Below, piece after piece: positions 1 through 8,153 of a DNA stretch of 64,000 bases; positions within the stretch are counted from its first letter, which is position 1; each line of letters starts with the position of its first letter. Below the pieces are notes generated by a model. It did no database searches. It was given only the letters and a program-made list of their open reading frames with translations, and was not told the DNA's origin. This stretch comes from GWE2-51-13 sp942492825 (GTDB lineage Bacteria > Bacillota_I > Bacilli_A > Erysipelotrichales > Erysipelotrichaceae). A program made the position numbers and the translations under genes. The stretch covers positions 1,902,549-1,966,548 of the forward strand of contig OW818635.1 of the NCBI GenBank assembly GCA_942492825.1, read 5' to 3'.

Positions 1-339
1 CATGCGGATCGGATGGAACTTAAGGGCAGTCTTGACTTCCTCCGTCAGAAACGATTCTTCGCCATAGACAAGTGTCGAATCGATCAAGCGCGGACGTAGA
101 CGGTCCAAGGCATGATCATTGAGTAGAAACAAGGCGTCGATCGTATATCGAAGCGCATGGATCGGCTGGTCGCTGATGCGGATTTCGACGGAATTGTTTC
201 CGCCCCGGACGCGACTCATAACTTCTTTGGATGAGAAAACATAGGTTTCGCGGGCTAAGGTCTCGACTAAGAATTCTTCGATGATCTGTAAACCCTGTCC
301 GGCTTCGCCGGATAAAACGATGCTTATCGAGTGATGCAT
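1..339 (-). CDS. 2-oxoacid:acceptor oxidoreductase, alpha subunit (N-terminal part, cut by window edge)
   Basis: Reading leftward from ATG at 337-339, the 113 codons present begin MHHSISIVLSGEAGQG and contain SSKEVMSRVRGGNNSVEIRI. This is the signature of the gamma-type domain fused to the N-terminus of alpha subunits of 2-oxoglutarate/2-oxoacid ferredoxin oxidoreductases (KorA/PorA type). The family oxidatively decarboxylates a 2-oxoacid to its acyl-CoA with ferredoxin as electron acceptor, in the cytoplasm. An AAGGAG ribosome site precedes the start (about 345-350 on the plus strand). The frame is open through base 1, so the gene continues outside the window and its beta subunit is expected there. 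Substrate specificity cannot be read from this fragment. Confidence 0.85.
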   Translation of the reverse strand, partial: MHHSISIVLSGEAGQGLQIIEEFLVETLARETYVFSSKEVMSRVRGGNNSVEIRISDQPIHALRYTIDALFLLNDHALDRLRPRLIDSTLVYGEESFLTEEVKTALKFHPIRM

Positions 340-422
340 AAAGCTCCTTTCAGAAATTTCGCTCATCGCAAAAGGATTTCACCTTTGACATGAATTCGAC
401 TTCCCGTTGGATGAATACCCTA

Positions 423-431
423 AGTATAACA
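423..431 (-). promoter_or_regulatory. Possible extended -10 promoter for the oxidoreductase gene
   Basis: On the minus strand this reads TGTTATACT, an extended -10 (TG-N-TATACT) about 85 bases upstream of the start codon. No good -35 hexamer is visible at 17-18 bases. Confidence 0.3.
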
Positions 432-573
432 AAACAAGAGTTTGTTGCCATTTTGATGACCATAATCGATAAAAGAGGTATAAAAGAGAAGGAAATTATT
501 TGATTTTGTTGAAATATTTAAAGAATCGATTGGATTTGCATAGTTTTTGCGTTAATACTGAAAAACATGAAAA

Positions 574-612
574 GAATAATTGTATATGCATTTCACATGT
601 GCAACAATATTC
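574..612. promoter_or_regulatory. Inverted repeat upstream of the histidine kinase
   Basis: GAATAATTGT (574-583) and ACAATATTC (604-612) are complementary except for one extra base. They lie about 30-65 bases before the kinase start. There is no T-run, so an operator or a leader hairpin is more likely than a terminator. The rest of the 300-base gap (340-640) shows no gene. Confidence 0.35.
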
Positions 613-640
613 TTGACGGGTAATTTCGGAGGGGAACGAA

Positions 641-2737
641 ATGAACGAGGATTTAATCGGAAAACTCATCTATAATGCGGCATTGTTATTGTCGCTCAGC
701 CTGCTGACCAACTTGGGCAGCGTTTTGTTTCGCAAAAATGGAATTTTAGCGAAAATCACCTATGGGCTGATCATCGGTCTGATCGGGATCGCCATCATGT
801 TGGTTCCGATCACATATGCGCAAGGCATCATCTTTGATGGGCGTTCGATTCTGCTCAGTGTTACGGCGATCGCGTTCGGTGCGATTCCGACCTTGATCGC
901 CGGCGCGATGATTACCGGGTTTCGTTATTATTTAGGTGGAATCGGGACCTATGCCGGGATGCTGATGATCGTGTGCGTATCGCTGTTTGGATTGATGTGG
1001 CGGAAATATGTCATGAAGGAAGCAAAACATCGTAGCGGTCCATATCTTTATTTATATGGTCTATACGTTCACATCATCATGCTGGCTTGTTTATATGCAT
1101 TACCTTTCACCTTGGCAGTAACGACGCTTCGTAATGTGAGTTTGGAGATCATGTTGATCTACCCGGTCGGAACCTTGATATTGGCCGCGTTGATTCTCTT
1201 TCAAATCCACCAACAAGAACTGATGATCAGCAATCGGGAAGCGGATTTCCAATATCGTGATCTTTTCGAGAACAACCATGTCGTCATCATGTTCATCAAT
1301 ATGCATACCGGTAAGATCGTCGACGTGAACCCGGCCGCGGAGAAATTCTACGGATGGGATAAGAAAACATTGACGTCGATGAACATTAGTCAGATCAACG
1401 CGTTGTCGGATGAAGAGATCAAAAACGCCGTTAATAATCCATCGTCCTCAAATCGGAATTATTTCGAGTTCAAACATCGTCGGGCGGACGGACGGTTGGT
1501 CGACGTGGAGGTATACTCGGGGCGGATCCATCAATCCGGAAATCGACTGCTTTATTCGATCGTACATGATATCTCGTCGCGTAAAACCGCGCAACTTGAA
1601 CTGGAGGATAGTGAGAAACGGTTTCGTACTTTGGTTGAAAACGCACCGTATGCGATTTTCATCAAGATCGACCAAAAATTCGCTTTCCTCAATAAAACCG
1701 CCTGTGCGATGTTCGGTATACGAAAGTTTCGGGAGTTGATCGGTAAACCTGTGTTGGATCGGATTCATCCGGCCTATCATTCCCTACCACAGAACGATAT
1801 CGTAGCGGAGTTGGATGAAAAAATACCGATGCCGCCGCGCGAAGAAGTCTATCTTAATATGGAAGGAACTTCGATCCATGTCAGCGCGTTGGAAGTACCG
1901 ATTCAGTATGAAGGAAGAGAAGGTACTTTGGTCTTCGCATTGGACAACACCAAAATCAAAGCCCTCGAGCAAATGAAGACCGAGTGGGAAATCCAGATGC
2001 GCCAGCAACAAAAACTTGAAGCCATCGGGACCTTGGCCGGCGGGGTGGCGCATGAAATCAACAATCCGCTCAATGGCATTTTGAACTACGCCCAGTTGAT
2101 TTTGGATGAGATCGGCGAAGCGAGCGAATCTTCCGTTTACGCCAAGGAGATCATTACGGAAACGGATCGGATCTCGGAGATTGTTCGTAATCTGCTTCAA
2201 TTCTCACGGATGGAAAAGCAAACGTATAGTTTCGCGAATCTGAAGGATATCGTGACGAAGACTTCGTCATTGATCCAAACAATCATCAAGAAAGACGATA
2301 TTCTTTTGGAAATTTCACTTCAGGACGATTTGCCGGACTTCAAATGCCGTTCCCAACAGATCCAACAAGTTCTGATGAACCTGTTGACTAATGCACGGGA
2401 TGCGTTGAATCAACGGTATGTCGGATATGATCCGATGAAAAAGATCGAACTGAAATGCATTCTGAAAAATATCAATGATGAGTATTGTTTTCTGTTAAGC
2501 GTCAAAGATTACGGATGTGGAATCCAGGATGATATCAAAGGACGGATTTTCGAACCTTTCTTTTCAACAAAACCAAAAGACAAAGGAACAGGATTGGGAT
2601 TATCGATCAGTTATGGGATCATCAAAGATCATAAGGGTGAAATCTTAGTCGAGTCGATTCAAGATGAGTATACGGAGTTTACGGTAAAGCTTCCGGTCGA
2701 AAACGGACTCGGGATGCAAGGAGGCGTGTATGAGTAA
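641..2737 (+). CDS. Membrane sensor histidine kinase (5TM-LytS-type sensor, two PAS, HisKA, HATPase)
   Basis: 698 residues. Residues 1-190 form several hydrophobic helices resembling the 5TM receptor of LytS/YhcK-type proteins. Two PAS domains follow at about 205-320 and 330-445. The dimerisation/phosphoacceptor helix contains GGVAHEINNPLNG with His471. The ATPase domain shows the N box (NLLTNARDAL, near 580), the G1 box (DYGCGI) and GTGLGLSISYGI. It should autophosphorylate and pass phosphate to the response regulator encoded next, whose gene overlaps by 8 bases (2730-2737), so the two are translationally coupled. The start is supported by a CGGAGGGG ribosome site at about 627-634. The signal sensed is unknown. 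Confidence 0.9.
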   Translation: MNEDLIGKLIYNAALLLSLSLLTNLGSVLFRKNGILAKITYGLIIGLIGIAIMLVPITYAQGIIFDGRSILLSVTAIAFGAIPTLIAGAMITGFRYYLGGIGTYAGMLMIVCVSLFGLMWRKYVMKEAKHRSGPYLYLYGLYVHIIMLACLYALPFTLAVTTLRNVSLEIMLIYPVGTLILAALILFQIHQQELMISNREADFQYRDLFENNHVVIMFINMHTGKIVDVNPAAEKFYGWDKKTLTSMNISQINALSDEEIKNAVNNPSSSNRNYFEFKHRRADGRLVDVEVYSGRIHQSGNRLLYSIVHDISSRKTAQLELEDSEKRFRTLVENAPYAIFIKIDQKFAFLNKTACAMFGIRKFRELIGKPVLDRIHPAYHSLPQNDIVAELDEKIPMPPREEVYLNMEGTSIHVSALEVPIQYEGREGTLVFALDNTKIKALEQMKTEWEIQMRQQQKLEAIGTLAGGVAHEINNPLNGILNYAQLILDEIGEASESSVYAKEIITETDRISEIVRNLLQFSRMEKQTYSFANLKDIVTKTSSLIQTIIKKDDILLEISLQDDLPDFKCRSQQIQQVLMNLLTNARDALNQRYVGYDPMKKIELKCILKNINDEYCFLLSVKDYGCGIQDDIKGRIFEPFFSTKPKDKGTGLGLSISYGIIKDHKGEILVESIQDEYTEFTVKLPVENGLGMQGGVYE

Positions 2738-3785
2738 AATACTGGTCGTCGATGATGAGAGTTCGATGCGAATTACGTTATCCGCTTTCCTAAAAGCCGA
2801 AGGTTATGAAGTGTGGACGGCGCCTAACGGGATCGAAGCGATGAAAATCATCGTCGATACGCCCGTGGATGTCGTCGTTACCGATATCATCATGCCGGGA
2901 ATGACCGGGATCGAGTTGATCGAGAAGATCCGAATGCTTTCCCAAGAAATCCGTGTGGTCGTCATGACCGGTGAGCCGACTGTGGATACGGCGAAGATCG
3001 CCGTCCAAAACGGAGCGAGCGATTATTTGGCCAAACCCATCCACAAAGCCGATTTTTTGAAAGTCGTACGCAATGCGGCGCAATTTAAGCAAGTGATCGA
3101 CTCCAAGCATGAACTGGAAGAGAAGAACCAAGAATACCAACGAGATCTTGAAATCAAAGTGCGCCAACGGACCGTCGAACTCCGCAAAGCGTTGGAAAGT
3201 ATCATCACATTGCTAAGTGAAGTGACAGAACTGCGCGATCCCTATACAGCCGGACATCAACGTCGGGTCGGGAATCTGGCCGCGGCGATCGGCGAGAAAA
3301 TGAAACTCAAGGATGAAGACGTGGAGTTGATTCGGATTTTGGGGTATATCCACGATATTGGGAAGATCACCATCCCGACTGAGATTCTCTCCAAACCCGG
3401 GAAACTGTCGAAACTTGAATTCGAAATGTTGCGGGGGCATTCGCAAAACGGATATGAAATGTTGCAGAAGGTCGATCTTCCACCCTTGATCGCCGAAGCG
3501 GTATATCAGCACCACGAGCGTTGCGATGGTTCGGGCTATCCGCGCGGACTTACTTCGGAAAAGATTTTGCGTGAAGCCCATATCTTGATGGTCGCGGATG
3601 TCGTCGAAGCACTGATGTCGCATCGACCCTATCGTCCCTCGTTAGGGAATGATGCCGGGATCCACGAAATCGCGGAAAATCGCGGAACGCTTTATCGCGA
3701 AGATGTCGTGGATGCTTGCCTAACAATATTTAACGAAGGGTATGTGATCGATGACAAGACGCATAGCATCATCGTTCCGTTCTAG
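2730..3785 (+). CDS. Response regulator with HD-GYP domain (RpfG-like)
   Basis: 351 residues. An N-terminal receiver domain (about 1-120) has the phospho-acceptor Asp52 in VVVTDIIMPG. After a helical linker (about 125-165), an HD-GYP domain carries H208-D209 in YIHDIGK and the GYP region at 261-271, HHERCDGSGYP. HD-GYP proteins of this layout hydrolyse cyclic di-GMP, so phosphorylation by the partner kinase probably controls c-di-GMP breakdown. All visible HD-GYP signature residues are intact, so activity is expected. No DNA-binding domain is present. The only other c-di-GMP proteins seen here are the two GGDEF-EAL proteins at 9643-14294. Confidence 0.9.
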   Translation: MSKILVVDDESSMRITLSAFLKAEGYEVWTAPNGIEAMKIIVDTPVDVVVTDIIMPGMTGIELIEKIRMLSQEIRVVVMTGEPTVDTAKIAVQNGASDYLAKPIHKADFLKVVRNAAQFKQVIDSKHELEEKNQEYQRDLEIKVRQRTVELRKALESIITLLSEVTELRDPYTAGHQRRVGNLAAAIGEKMKLKDEDVELIRILGYIHDIGKITIPTEILSKPGKLSKLEFEMLRGHSQNGYEMLQKVDLPPLIAEAVYQHHERCDGSGYPRGLTSEKILREAHILMVADVVEALMSHRPYRPSLGNDAGIHEIAENRGTLYREDVVDACLTIFNEGYVIDDKTHSIIVPF

Positions 3786-3791
3786 CCGCAA

Positions 3792-3820
3792 TTGCATTCA
3801 TCTTTCGTTTCGCATACAAT
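3792..3820 (+). promoter_or_regulatory. Promoter of asnA
   Basis: TTGCAT (3792-3797), 17-base spacer, TACAAT (3815-3820), followed by a CGGAGG ribosome site at about 3834 and the asnA start at 3847. No T-box-like leader fits in this short gap. Confidence 0.6.
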
Positions 3821-3846
3821 AATCTCATTCAAACGGAGGTTACACG

Positions 3847-4869
3847 ATGGTTTTTACGCAAAGCAATGTGGTTGTTCCCGAAGGATATGATCATCCTTTG
3901 GATATCCGGGAAACCGAGCACGCGATCAAATTGATCAAGGATTTCTTCGAACATGATTTGGCTGCCGAACTGGATCTGACCCGAGTTTCCGCACCCTTGT
4001 TTGTGCGACCCGAATCGGGACTCAATGATAACTTGAATGGTGTTGAGCGACCGGTCGCTTTCGGAGTCAAATGCATCGATGAGAATATCGTCGAAGTGGT
4101 CCACTCGTTGGCGAAATGGAAACGGAACGCATTGAAACGGTATGGCTTCAAAATCAACGAAGGACTCTATACGGACATGAACGCGATCCGGCGCGATGAA
4201 GAAACCGACAATCTCCATTCGATCTATGTCGACCAATGGGATTGGGAAAAAAGCATCCGGAAAGAAGATCGCACGGAAGAAACGCTTCGGGATATTGTTA
4301 AGAAAATCTATAAAGTATTGAAGGACACCGAGTTGTTGGTGCAGACGCGATACCCGAAAATCAAACCAATCTTGCCGCAAGAAATCCACTTCATCACGAC
4401 ACAGGAGTTAGAAGACCGTTATCCGGATCTGACGCCCAAACAACGAGAAGATAAGATCTGTTTCGAAAAGAAAGCCGTGTTCTTGATGCAGATCGGCAAT
4501 GTATTGAAGTCCGGTATCCCGCATGACGGACGTGCGCCGGACTATGACGATTGGCAGCTTAACGGGGATATCTTGGTTTACAATACGGTCCTGGAGCGGG
4601 CATTCGAACTCTCGTCGATGGGTATCCGTGTGGATGAGGAAGCATTGGATCAACAATTGAAACTTTCCGGTTGCGATAATCGTCGCGACTTGCCGTTCCA
4701 TCAAGCATTATTAAAAGGTCAGTTACCTTATTCCGTGGGCGGAGGGATCGGTCAATCGCGGTTATGCATGTTCTTTTTACGGAAAGCGCATATCGGGGAA
4801 GTACAAGCTTCCGTATGGCCGAAAGAGATGGAAGAAATTTGCGAACGTCACAATATCAAACTGCTTTGA
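3847..4869 (+). CDS. asnA: Aspartate--ammonia ligase (asparagine synthetase A)
   Basis: 340 residues, close to the roughly 330 usual for AsnA. The protein is a class II tRNA-synthetase-like fold enzyme that makes asparagine from aspartate, ammonia and ATP. Recognisable blocks are the N-terminal LIKDFFEHDLAAELDLTRVS region, the central YVDQWDWEK segment and the C-terminal GGGIGQSRLCMFFLRKAHIG motif. It has its own promoter and stands alone. A glutamine-dependent, unrelated asparagine synthetase (AsnB) is encoded at 16081, so the organism has both routes. Confidence 0.95.
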   Translation: MVFTQSNVVVPEGYDHPLDIRETEHAIKLIKDFFEHDLAAELDLTRVSAPLFVRPESGLNDNLNGVERPVAFGVKCIDENIVEVVHSLAKWKRNALKRYGFKINEGLYTDMNAIRRDEETDNLHSIYVDQWDWEKSIRKEDRTEETLRDIVKKIYKVLKDTELLVQTRYPKIKPILPQEIHFITTQELEDRYPDLTPKQREDKICFEKKAVFLMQIGNVLKSGIPHDGRAPDYDDWQLNGDILVYNTVLERAFELSSMGIRVDEEALDQQLKLSGCDNRRDLPFHQALLKGQLPYSVGGGIGQSRLCMFFLRKAHIGEVQASVWPKEMEEICERHNIKLL

Positions 4870-4931
4870 TGAACGAATCAATCGAGATAAACGTTCGATA
4901 TCTAGGTTTTGAAGCGTGAAAAACGATTCCT

Positions 4932-4960
4932 GTGTTGACAGGACATAAAAACGGTATAAT
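4932..4960 (+). promoter_or_regulatory. Promoter of proC
   Basis: A perfect TATAAT lies at 4955-4960. A perfect TTGACA (4935-4940) lies only 14 bases upstream, and a poorer GTGTTG at 4932 has 17-base spacing. The -10 placement is solid; which -35 is used is uncertain. Confidence 0.5.
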
Positions 4961-4981
4961 ACAACTGAGCGGGGTGTTTCG

Positions 4982-5788
4982 ATGGAAAAATCGATCGGAT
5001 TTATCGGATGCGGGAATATGGCGACCGCCATGATCCACGGATTGATCAATGCCGGCGTCAATGCGGATGAAATTATCGCCTCCAACCGATCGTTGGAGAA
5101 GTTGGTCGCGGTCCAGAATTCATATGGAATCCATGTTGGAAGCAACGAAGATGTCGCAACGCGAGCGAAATGGCTGATTTTGGCCGTGAAACCCAAAGAT
5201 ATAAACAATGTACTAACGGATGTCAAAACTTACTTATCATCGGATACCATCGTCATCAGTTTGGCGGCCGGTGTTACGTTGGAAACGATCGAGAAATTGC
5301 TTCCGGAAAATACCAAAGTGATGCGAATGATGCCCAATACTGCTGTCGCCATCAATCAAGCCGTGATCGCCATCGTGGGTGGAAAGAATATTTCCGCGAT
5401 CGATCTTGCGGAAGCACGGGAGTTCTTCGGAAAACTCGGATTGATTCTACCGATCGACGAAGCGAAAATGCATGGGGAGATCGGTCTGAGCGGTTCGGCG
5501 ATCGCGATGTTTTACCTCATGGCGGATGCGATGGGCGATGCGGGCGTTAAACTTGGTTTCACAAAGTCCGAATCGATCTTAATCGCGGCGACCACCATGG
5601 CCTCGGCCGGAGAAATGATCTTACGATCCGGCAAACATCCGATCCAATTAAAAGACGAAGTCTGCTCGCCGGGCGGAACGACGATCGAAATGATCCGCAA
5701 TCTCGAAGCCAACGGGTTTCGGAATACGGTCCTTGAAGGCGTACTTTCCGCGGCGTTAAAGTCCAAAGAACTTTCGGAGGGGAAATAA
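4982..5788 (+). CDS. proC: Pyrroline-5-carboxylate reductase
   Basis: 268 residues, full length for ProC. An N-terminal Rossmann motif, IGFIGCGNMATAMIHG (residues 5-20), binds NAD(P)H. The C-terminal dimer domain carries the family block DEVCSPGGTTIEMI. It reduces 1-pyrroline-5-carboxylate to proline in the cytoplasm. A GNAT gene starts one base after the stop, so they form an operon. No other proline-biosynthesis gene (proA, proB) is in the window. Confidence 0.92.
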   Translation: MEKSIGFIGCGNMATAMIHGLINAGVNADEIIASNRSLEKLVAVQNSYGIHVGSNEDVATRAKWLILAVKPKDINNVLTDVKTYLSSDTIVISLAAGVTLETIEKLLPENTKVMRMMPNTAVAINQAVIAIVGGKNISAIDLAEAREFFGKLGLILPIDEAKMHGEIGLSGSAIAMFYLMADAMGDAGVKLGFTKSESILIAATTMASAGEMILRSGKHPIQLKDEVCSPGGTTIEMIRNLEANGFRNTVLEGVLSAALKSKELSEGK

Positions 5789-5789
5789 G

Positions 5790-6290
5790 ATGATTTATCG
5801 CAAAGCTACCAGTAAAGAAGGCATGGTGATCATGTCGATGATCTCCAAAGCGGTTGTCCACATGAAGTCCAAAGGCATCAACCAATGGGACCGCGAGTAT
5901 CCCAATCTAAGCATCATCATGGACGACATCGACCATTATTCCGGTTATGTCATGGTGGACGAAGGAGAGATTGCAGGTTATGTCTGCGTCAATACCAACC
6001 AACCTGACGAGTACGAGGATGTCCCTTGGGAAGATGAGTCGGGGAAATGTTGCGTCATCCATCGTTTGGTCGTGGCGGTCGGACGTCAGGGACAAGGAAT
6101 CGCGAAGAAAATCATCCACCAGGTCGAAGAGCAGGCGCAAAAAGACGGATTTAAATCCATCCGTTTGGATACGTACAGCGGAAATCCGGTGTCGATGGAA
6201 CTTTATCCGAAAATCGGGTTTATGCCGCGAGGGCAAATCCGGTTTAAGCATCGCGAAGAGCCGTTTTATGTTTTCGAAAAGCTTATCTAG
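5790..6290 (+). CDS. GNAT family N-acetyltransferase
   Basis: 166 residues with the GNAT fold. The acetyl-CoA pyrophosphate loop is seen as VAVGRQGQGIAKKIIHQVE, followed by the SIRLDTYSGNPVSMELYPKIGF segment typical of motif B. The substrate cannot be predicted. The start follows a TCGGAGGGG ribosome site inside the end of proC, so it is co-translated with proC. Confidence 0.85.
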   Translation: MIYRKATSKEGMVIMSMISKAVVHMKSKGINQWDREYPNLSIIMDDIDHYSGYVMVDEGEIAGYVCVNTNQPDEYEDVPWEDESGKCCVIHRLVVAVGRQGQGIAKKIIHQVEEQAQKDGFKSIRLDTYSGNPVSMELYPKIGFMPRGQIRFKHREEPFYVFEKLI

Positions 6291-6309
6291 CACCGTAAGG
6301 TGCTTTTTA
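6289..6309 (+). terminator. Intrinsic terminator of the proC-GNAT operon
   Basis: AGCACC-GTAA-GGTGCT hairpin (6289-6304) followed by a T-run. The 5' arm overlaps the GNAT stop codon. Confidence 0.85.
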
Positions 6310-6361
6310 ATGAATAATATCGATACAAAATCGTTTTATTCATTTTCGCAGGTCAATCATT

Positions 6362-6390
6362 TTGACATCGAATCCTATCCAAGTTACAAT
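6362..6390 (+). promoter_or_regulatory. Promoter of the rhodanese lipoprotein gene
   Basis: Perfect TTGACA (6362-6367), 17-base spacer, TACAAT (6385-6390), then AACGAGG as ribosome site before the start at 6409. Confidence 0.7.
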
Positions 6391-6408
6391 CCAAACAACG
6401 AGGTAACC

Positions 6409-6777
6409 ATGAAAAAAATCGTACTGATTGGATTATTGATCCTATTGAGCGCATGTGGCGCAAGCGAGGGAAAAGCGATGAAGATAACGGCAGAACAAGC
6501 CAAACAGAAAATGGAAGAAAGTTCGAACTTCGTTTTGGTCGATGTTCGTACCGTGGAAGAGTACAACGATGTCCGGATTCCCGGCGCCATCAATATTCCC
6601 AACGAAACCATCACAAACGTAAAACCGCAGGAATTACCGGATTTAGACCAGACTATCTTCATATACTGCCGCAGCGGTAACCGTTCCGCGCAAGCCGCCG
6701 CAAAGTTGGCCGCGATCGGATATACGAAGGTCTATGATTTCGGTGGCATCATCGATTGGCCTTATGAAACGCAATGA
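6409..6777 (+). CDS. Rhodanese-domain lipoprotein
   Basis: 122 residues starting MKKIVLIGLLILLSACG, a short signal peptide ending in a lipobox (LSAC), so the mature protein should be lipid-anchored outside the membrane. The rest is one rhodanese domain with DVRTVEEYNDVRIPGAINIP and the active-site loop CRSGNRS (Cys87). Rhodaneses transfer sulfane sulfur or act in thiol redox; the physiological donor is unknown. An upstream in-frame reading through the previous terminator was rejected because this ATG has its own promoter, ribosome site and signal peptide. A hairpin terminator follows directly. Confidence 0.88.
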   Translation: MKKIVLIGLLILLSACGASEGKAMKITAEQAKQKMEESSNFVLVDVRTVEEYNDVRIPGAINIPNETITNVKPQELPDLDQTIFIYCRSGNRSAQAAAKLAAIGYTKVYDFGGIIDWPYETQ

Positions 6778-6798
6778 CATCCGCTAGGATGTCTTTTT
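6776..6798 (+). terminator. Intrinsic terminator after the rhodanese gene
   Basis: GACATCC-GCTA-GGATGTC hairpin followed by TTTTTATT. The 5' arm overlaps the stop codon. Confidence 0.85.
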
Positions 6799-6809
6799 AT
6801 TATTTCCGA

Positions 6810-6838
6810 AAGACAAATCCCGAAAAGAGGGGTACAAT
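6810..6838 (+). promoter_or_regulatory. Promoter of the PTS IIB-like/AEC operon
   Basis: AAGACA (6810-6815), 17-base spacer, TACAAT (6833-6838), 33 bases before the start codon. Confidence 0.5.
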
Positions 6839-6871
6839 AGTAAAAACACAAAAGATAGGACGGATGGAACG

Positions 6872-7174
6872 ATGAGAAAAATCATATTGTTATGCGCGAT
6901 GGGGATGTCGACCCAAAAGATCGTGAATCAACTTATCCAAACGGCGCACAGCGAAGGTGTCGAAATCGAAGTCGAATCCTTTCCCTATGGTGAAGCAAGT
7001 AAAACCGCAGTGGATGCGGATATGATTCTGTTGAGTCCGCAAATTCGATATAACCTGGATAAAATCAAACGTTCGTTTTCGAGCATTCCGGTCGAATCGA
7101 TCGATATCGTGGCTTACGGGATGATGGATACGCAGAAGATACTCGGTCAAATCAAAACCGCATTGGGACTTTAA
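6872..7174 (+). CDS. Orphan PTS lactose/cellobiose-type IIB-like protein
   Basis: 100 residues, a single domain beginning MRKIILLCAMGMSTQKIV. The CAMGMST loop with Cys8 matches the phosphocysteine loop of PTS IIB proteins of the lactose/cellobiose family, which relay phosphate from IIA to sugar. No IIA, IIC, HPr or EI gene is nearby. The next gene, one base downstream, is instead an AEC-family carrier. It may serve a distant PTS or have a regulatory role. Confidence 0.8.
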   Translation: MRKIILLCAMGMSTQKIVNQLIQTAHSEGVEIEVESFPYGEASKTAVDADMILLSPQIRYNLDKIKRSFSSIPVESIDIVAYGMMDTQKILGQIKTALGL

Positions 7175-7175
7175 G

Positions 7176-8090
7176 ATGGCGTTGGGTAAAATTCTATTAG
7201 AACAAATCCTTTTGATGTTTGTGTTGATGGGTATCGGAGTACTGGTATATCGTAAAGGATTTATCAGTAAGAACGGATCGAAAGAACTCGGGGCTCTCTT
7301 ACTTTACGTGGTGACACCGATGATCACCATCAAAGCTTATACGATTGAAGCGTCGGCAGAGCGTAGCGAAGGATTGCTTGTGGCCGCGCTTTTAAGTTGC
7401 ATCGCGTTTGCGATCAGTATTTTCGTCGCCCGTTTGTTTTTTCGGCGACATCGTTTGGAACACTTCGGTGTCGCTTTCAGCAATGCGGGGTTCATCGGAA
7501 TTCCCTTGGTTTCAGCGGCGCTCGGCCAAGAAGCCGTGTTTTACTTCTCATCCTTTTTGGTTTTGGCATCCGTATTGATGTGGACCTACGGAATCGCGAT
7601 CCTAAAAGGAAATGCGAAAGACTTACATATTTCTCGACTCTTGTTAAACCCGATCGTAATCAGCGCCTTGATCGGATTGATCATCTATGTATCCAAGATC
7701 CGGTTACCTGGTTTGGTTCTCTCGACCTTAAGTTCGGTGTCCGCACTGAATACACCCTTGGCCATGTTTATCTTGGGGGTTTATATGGCACAACTTTCCC
7801 TTCGGGAAATCTTCCGGTTTTCAATCGTATATCGCGTCATGTTATTACGCTTGATCGTCATCCCATTACTCGTCTTACTTGCCTTTATCCCGATCGATGC
7901 GAAATATAACTTCGCGAAGTTGACCATTTTGATCGGCATCAGTGCTCCCTCGGCCGCCAACACGGCAATCATGGCGCAACAATTCCATATGGACTATAAC
8001 GAAGGCGTCAAAATCGTCATCGTGACGACGCTCTTCAGTATCGTCACCTTACCTTTGATCATCTTACTCGCCCAAAGCATCGGAATGTGA
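7176..8090 (+). CDS. AEC-family (auxin efflux carrier-like) transporter
   Basis: 304 residues with about ten hydrophobic helices and the two-fold inverted layout of the AEC family. Conserved-looking segments include HFGVAFSNAGFIGIPL and ISAPSAANTAIMAQQ. Bacterial members move carboxylates such as malate; this one's substrate is unknown. It starts one base after the orphan PTS IIB-like gene and shares its promoter, suggesting joint function. Confidence 0.85.
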   Translation: MALGKILLEQILLMFVLMGIGVLVYRKGFISKNGSKELGALLLYVVTPMITIKAYTIEASAERSEGLLVAALLSCIAFAISIFVARLFFRRHRLEHFGVAFSNAGFIGIPLVSAALGQEAVFYFSSFLVLASVLMWTYGIAILKGNAKDLHISRLLLNPIVISALIGLIIYVSKIRLPGLVLSTLSSVSALNTPLAMFILGVYMAQLSLREIFRFSIVYRVMLLRLIVIPLLVLLAFIPIDAKYNFAKLTILIGISAPSAANTAIMAQQFHMDYNEGVKIVIVTTLFSIVTLPLIILLAQSIGM

Positions 8091-8153
8091 CTCACTAAAT
8101 GTACAAGTAATGTGAATTGCGTTAAAATAGAAATGAAATTCGGGGGAATACAT

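Noticed and set aside
5947..6777. Long reading of the rhodanese frame starting inside the GNAT gene
   Set aside because: It passes through a terminator and a promoter; the internal ATG at 6409 has a ribosome site and a lipoprotein signal peptide.
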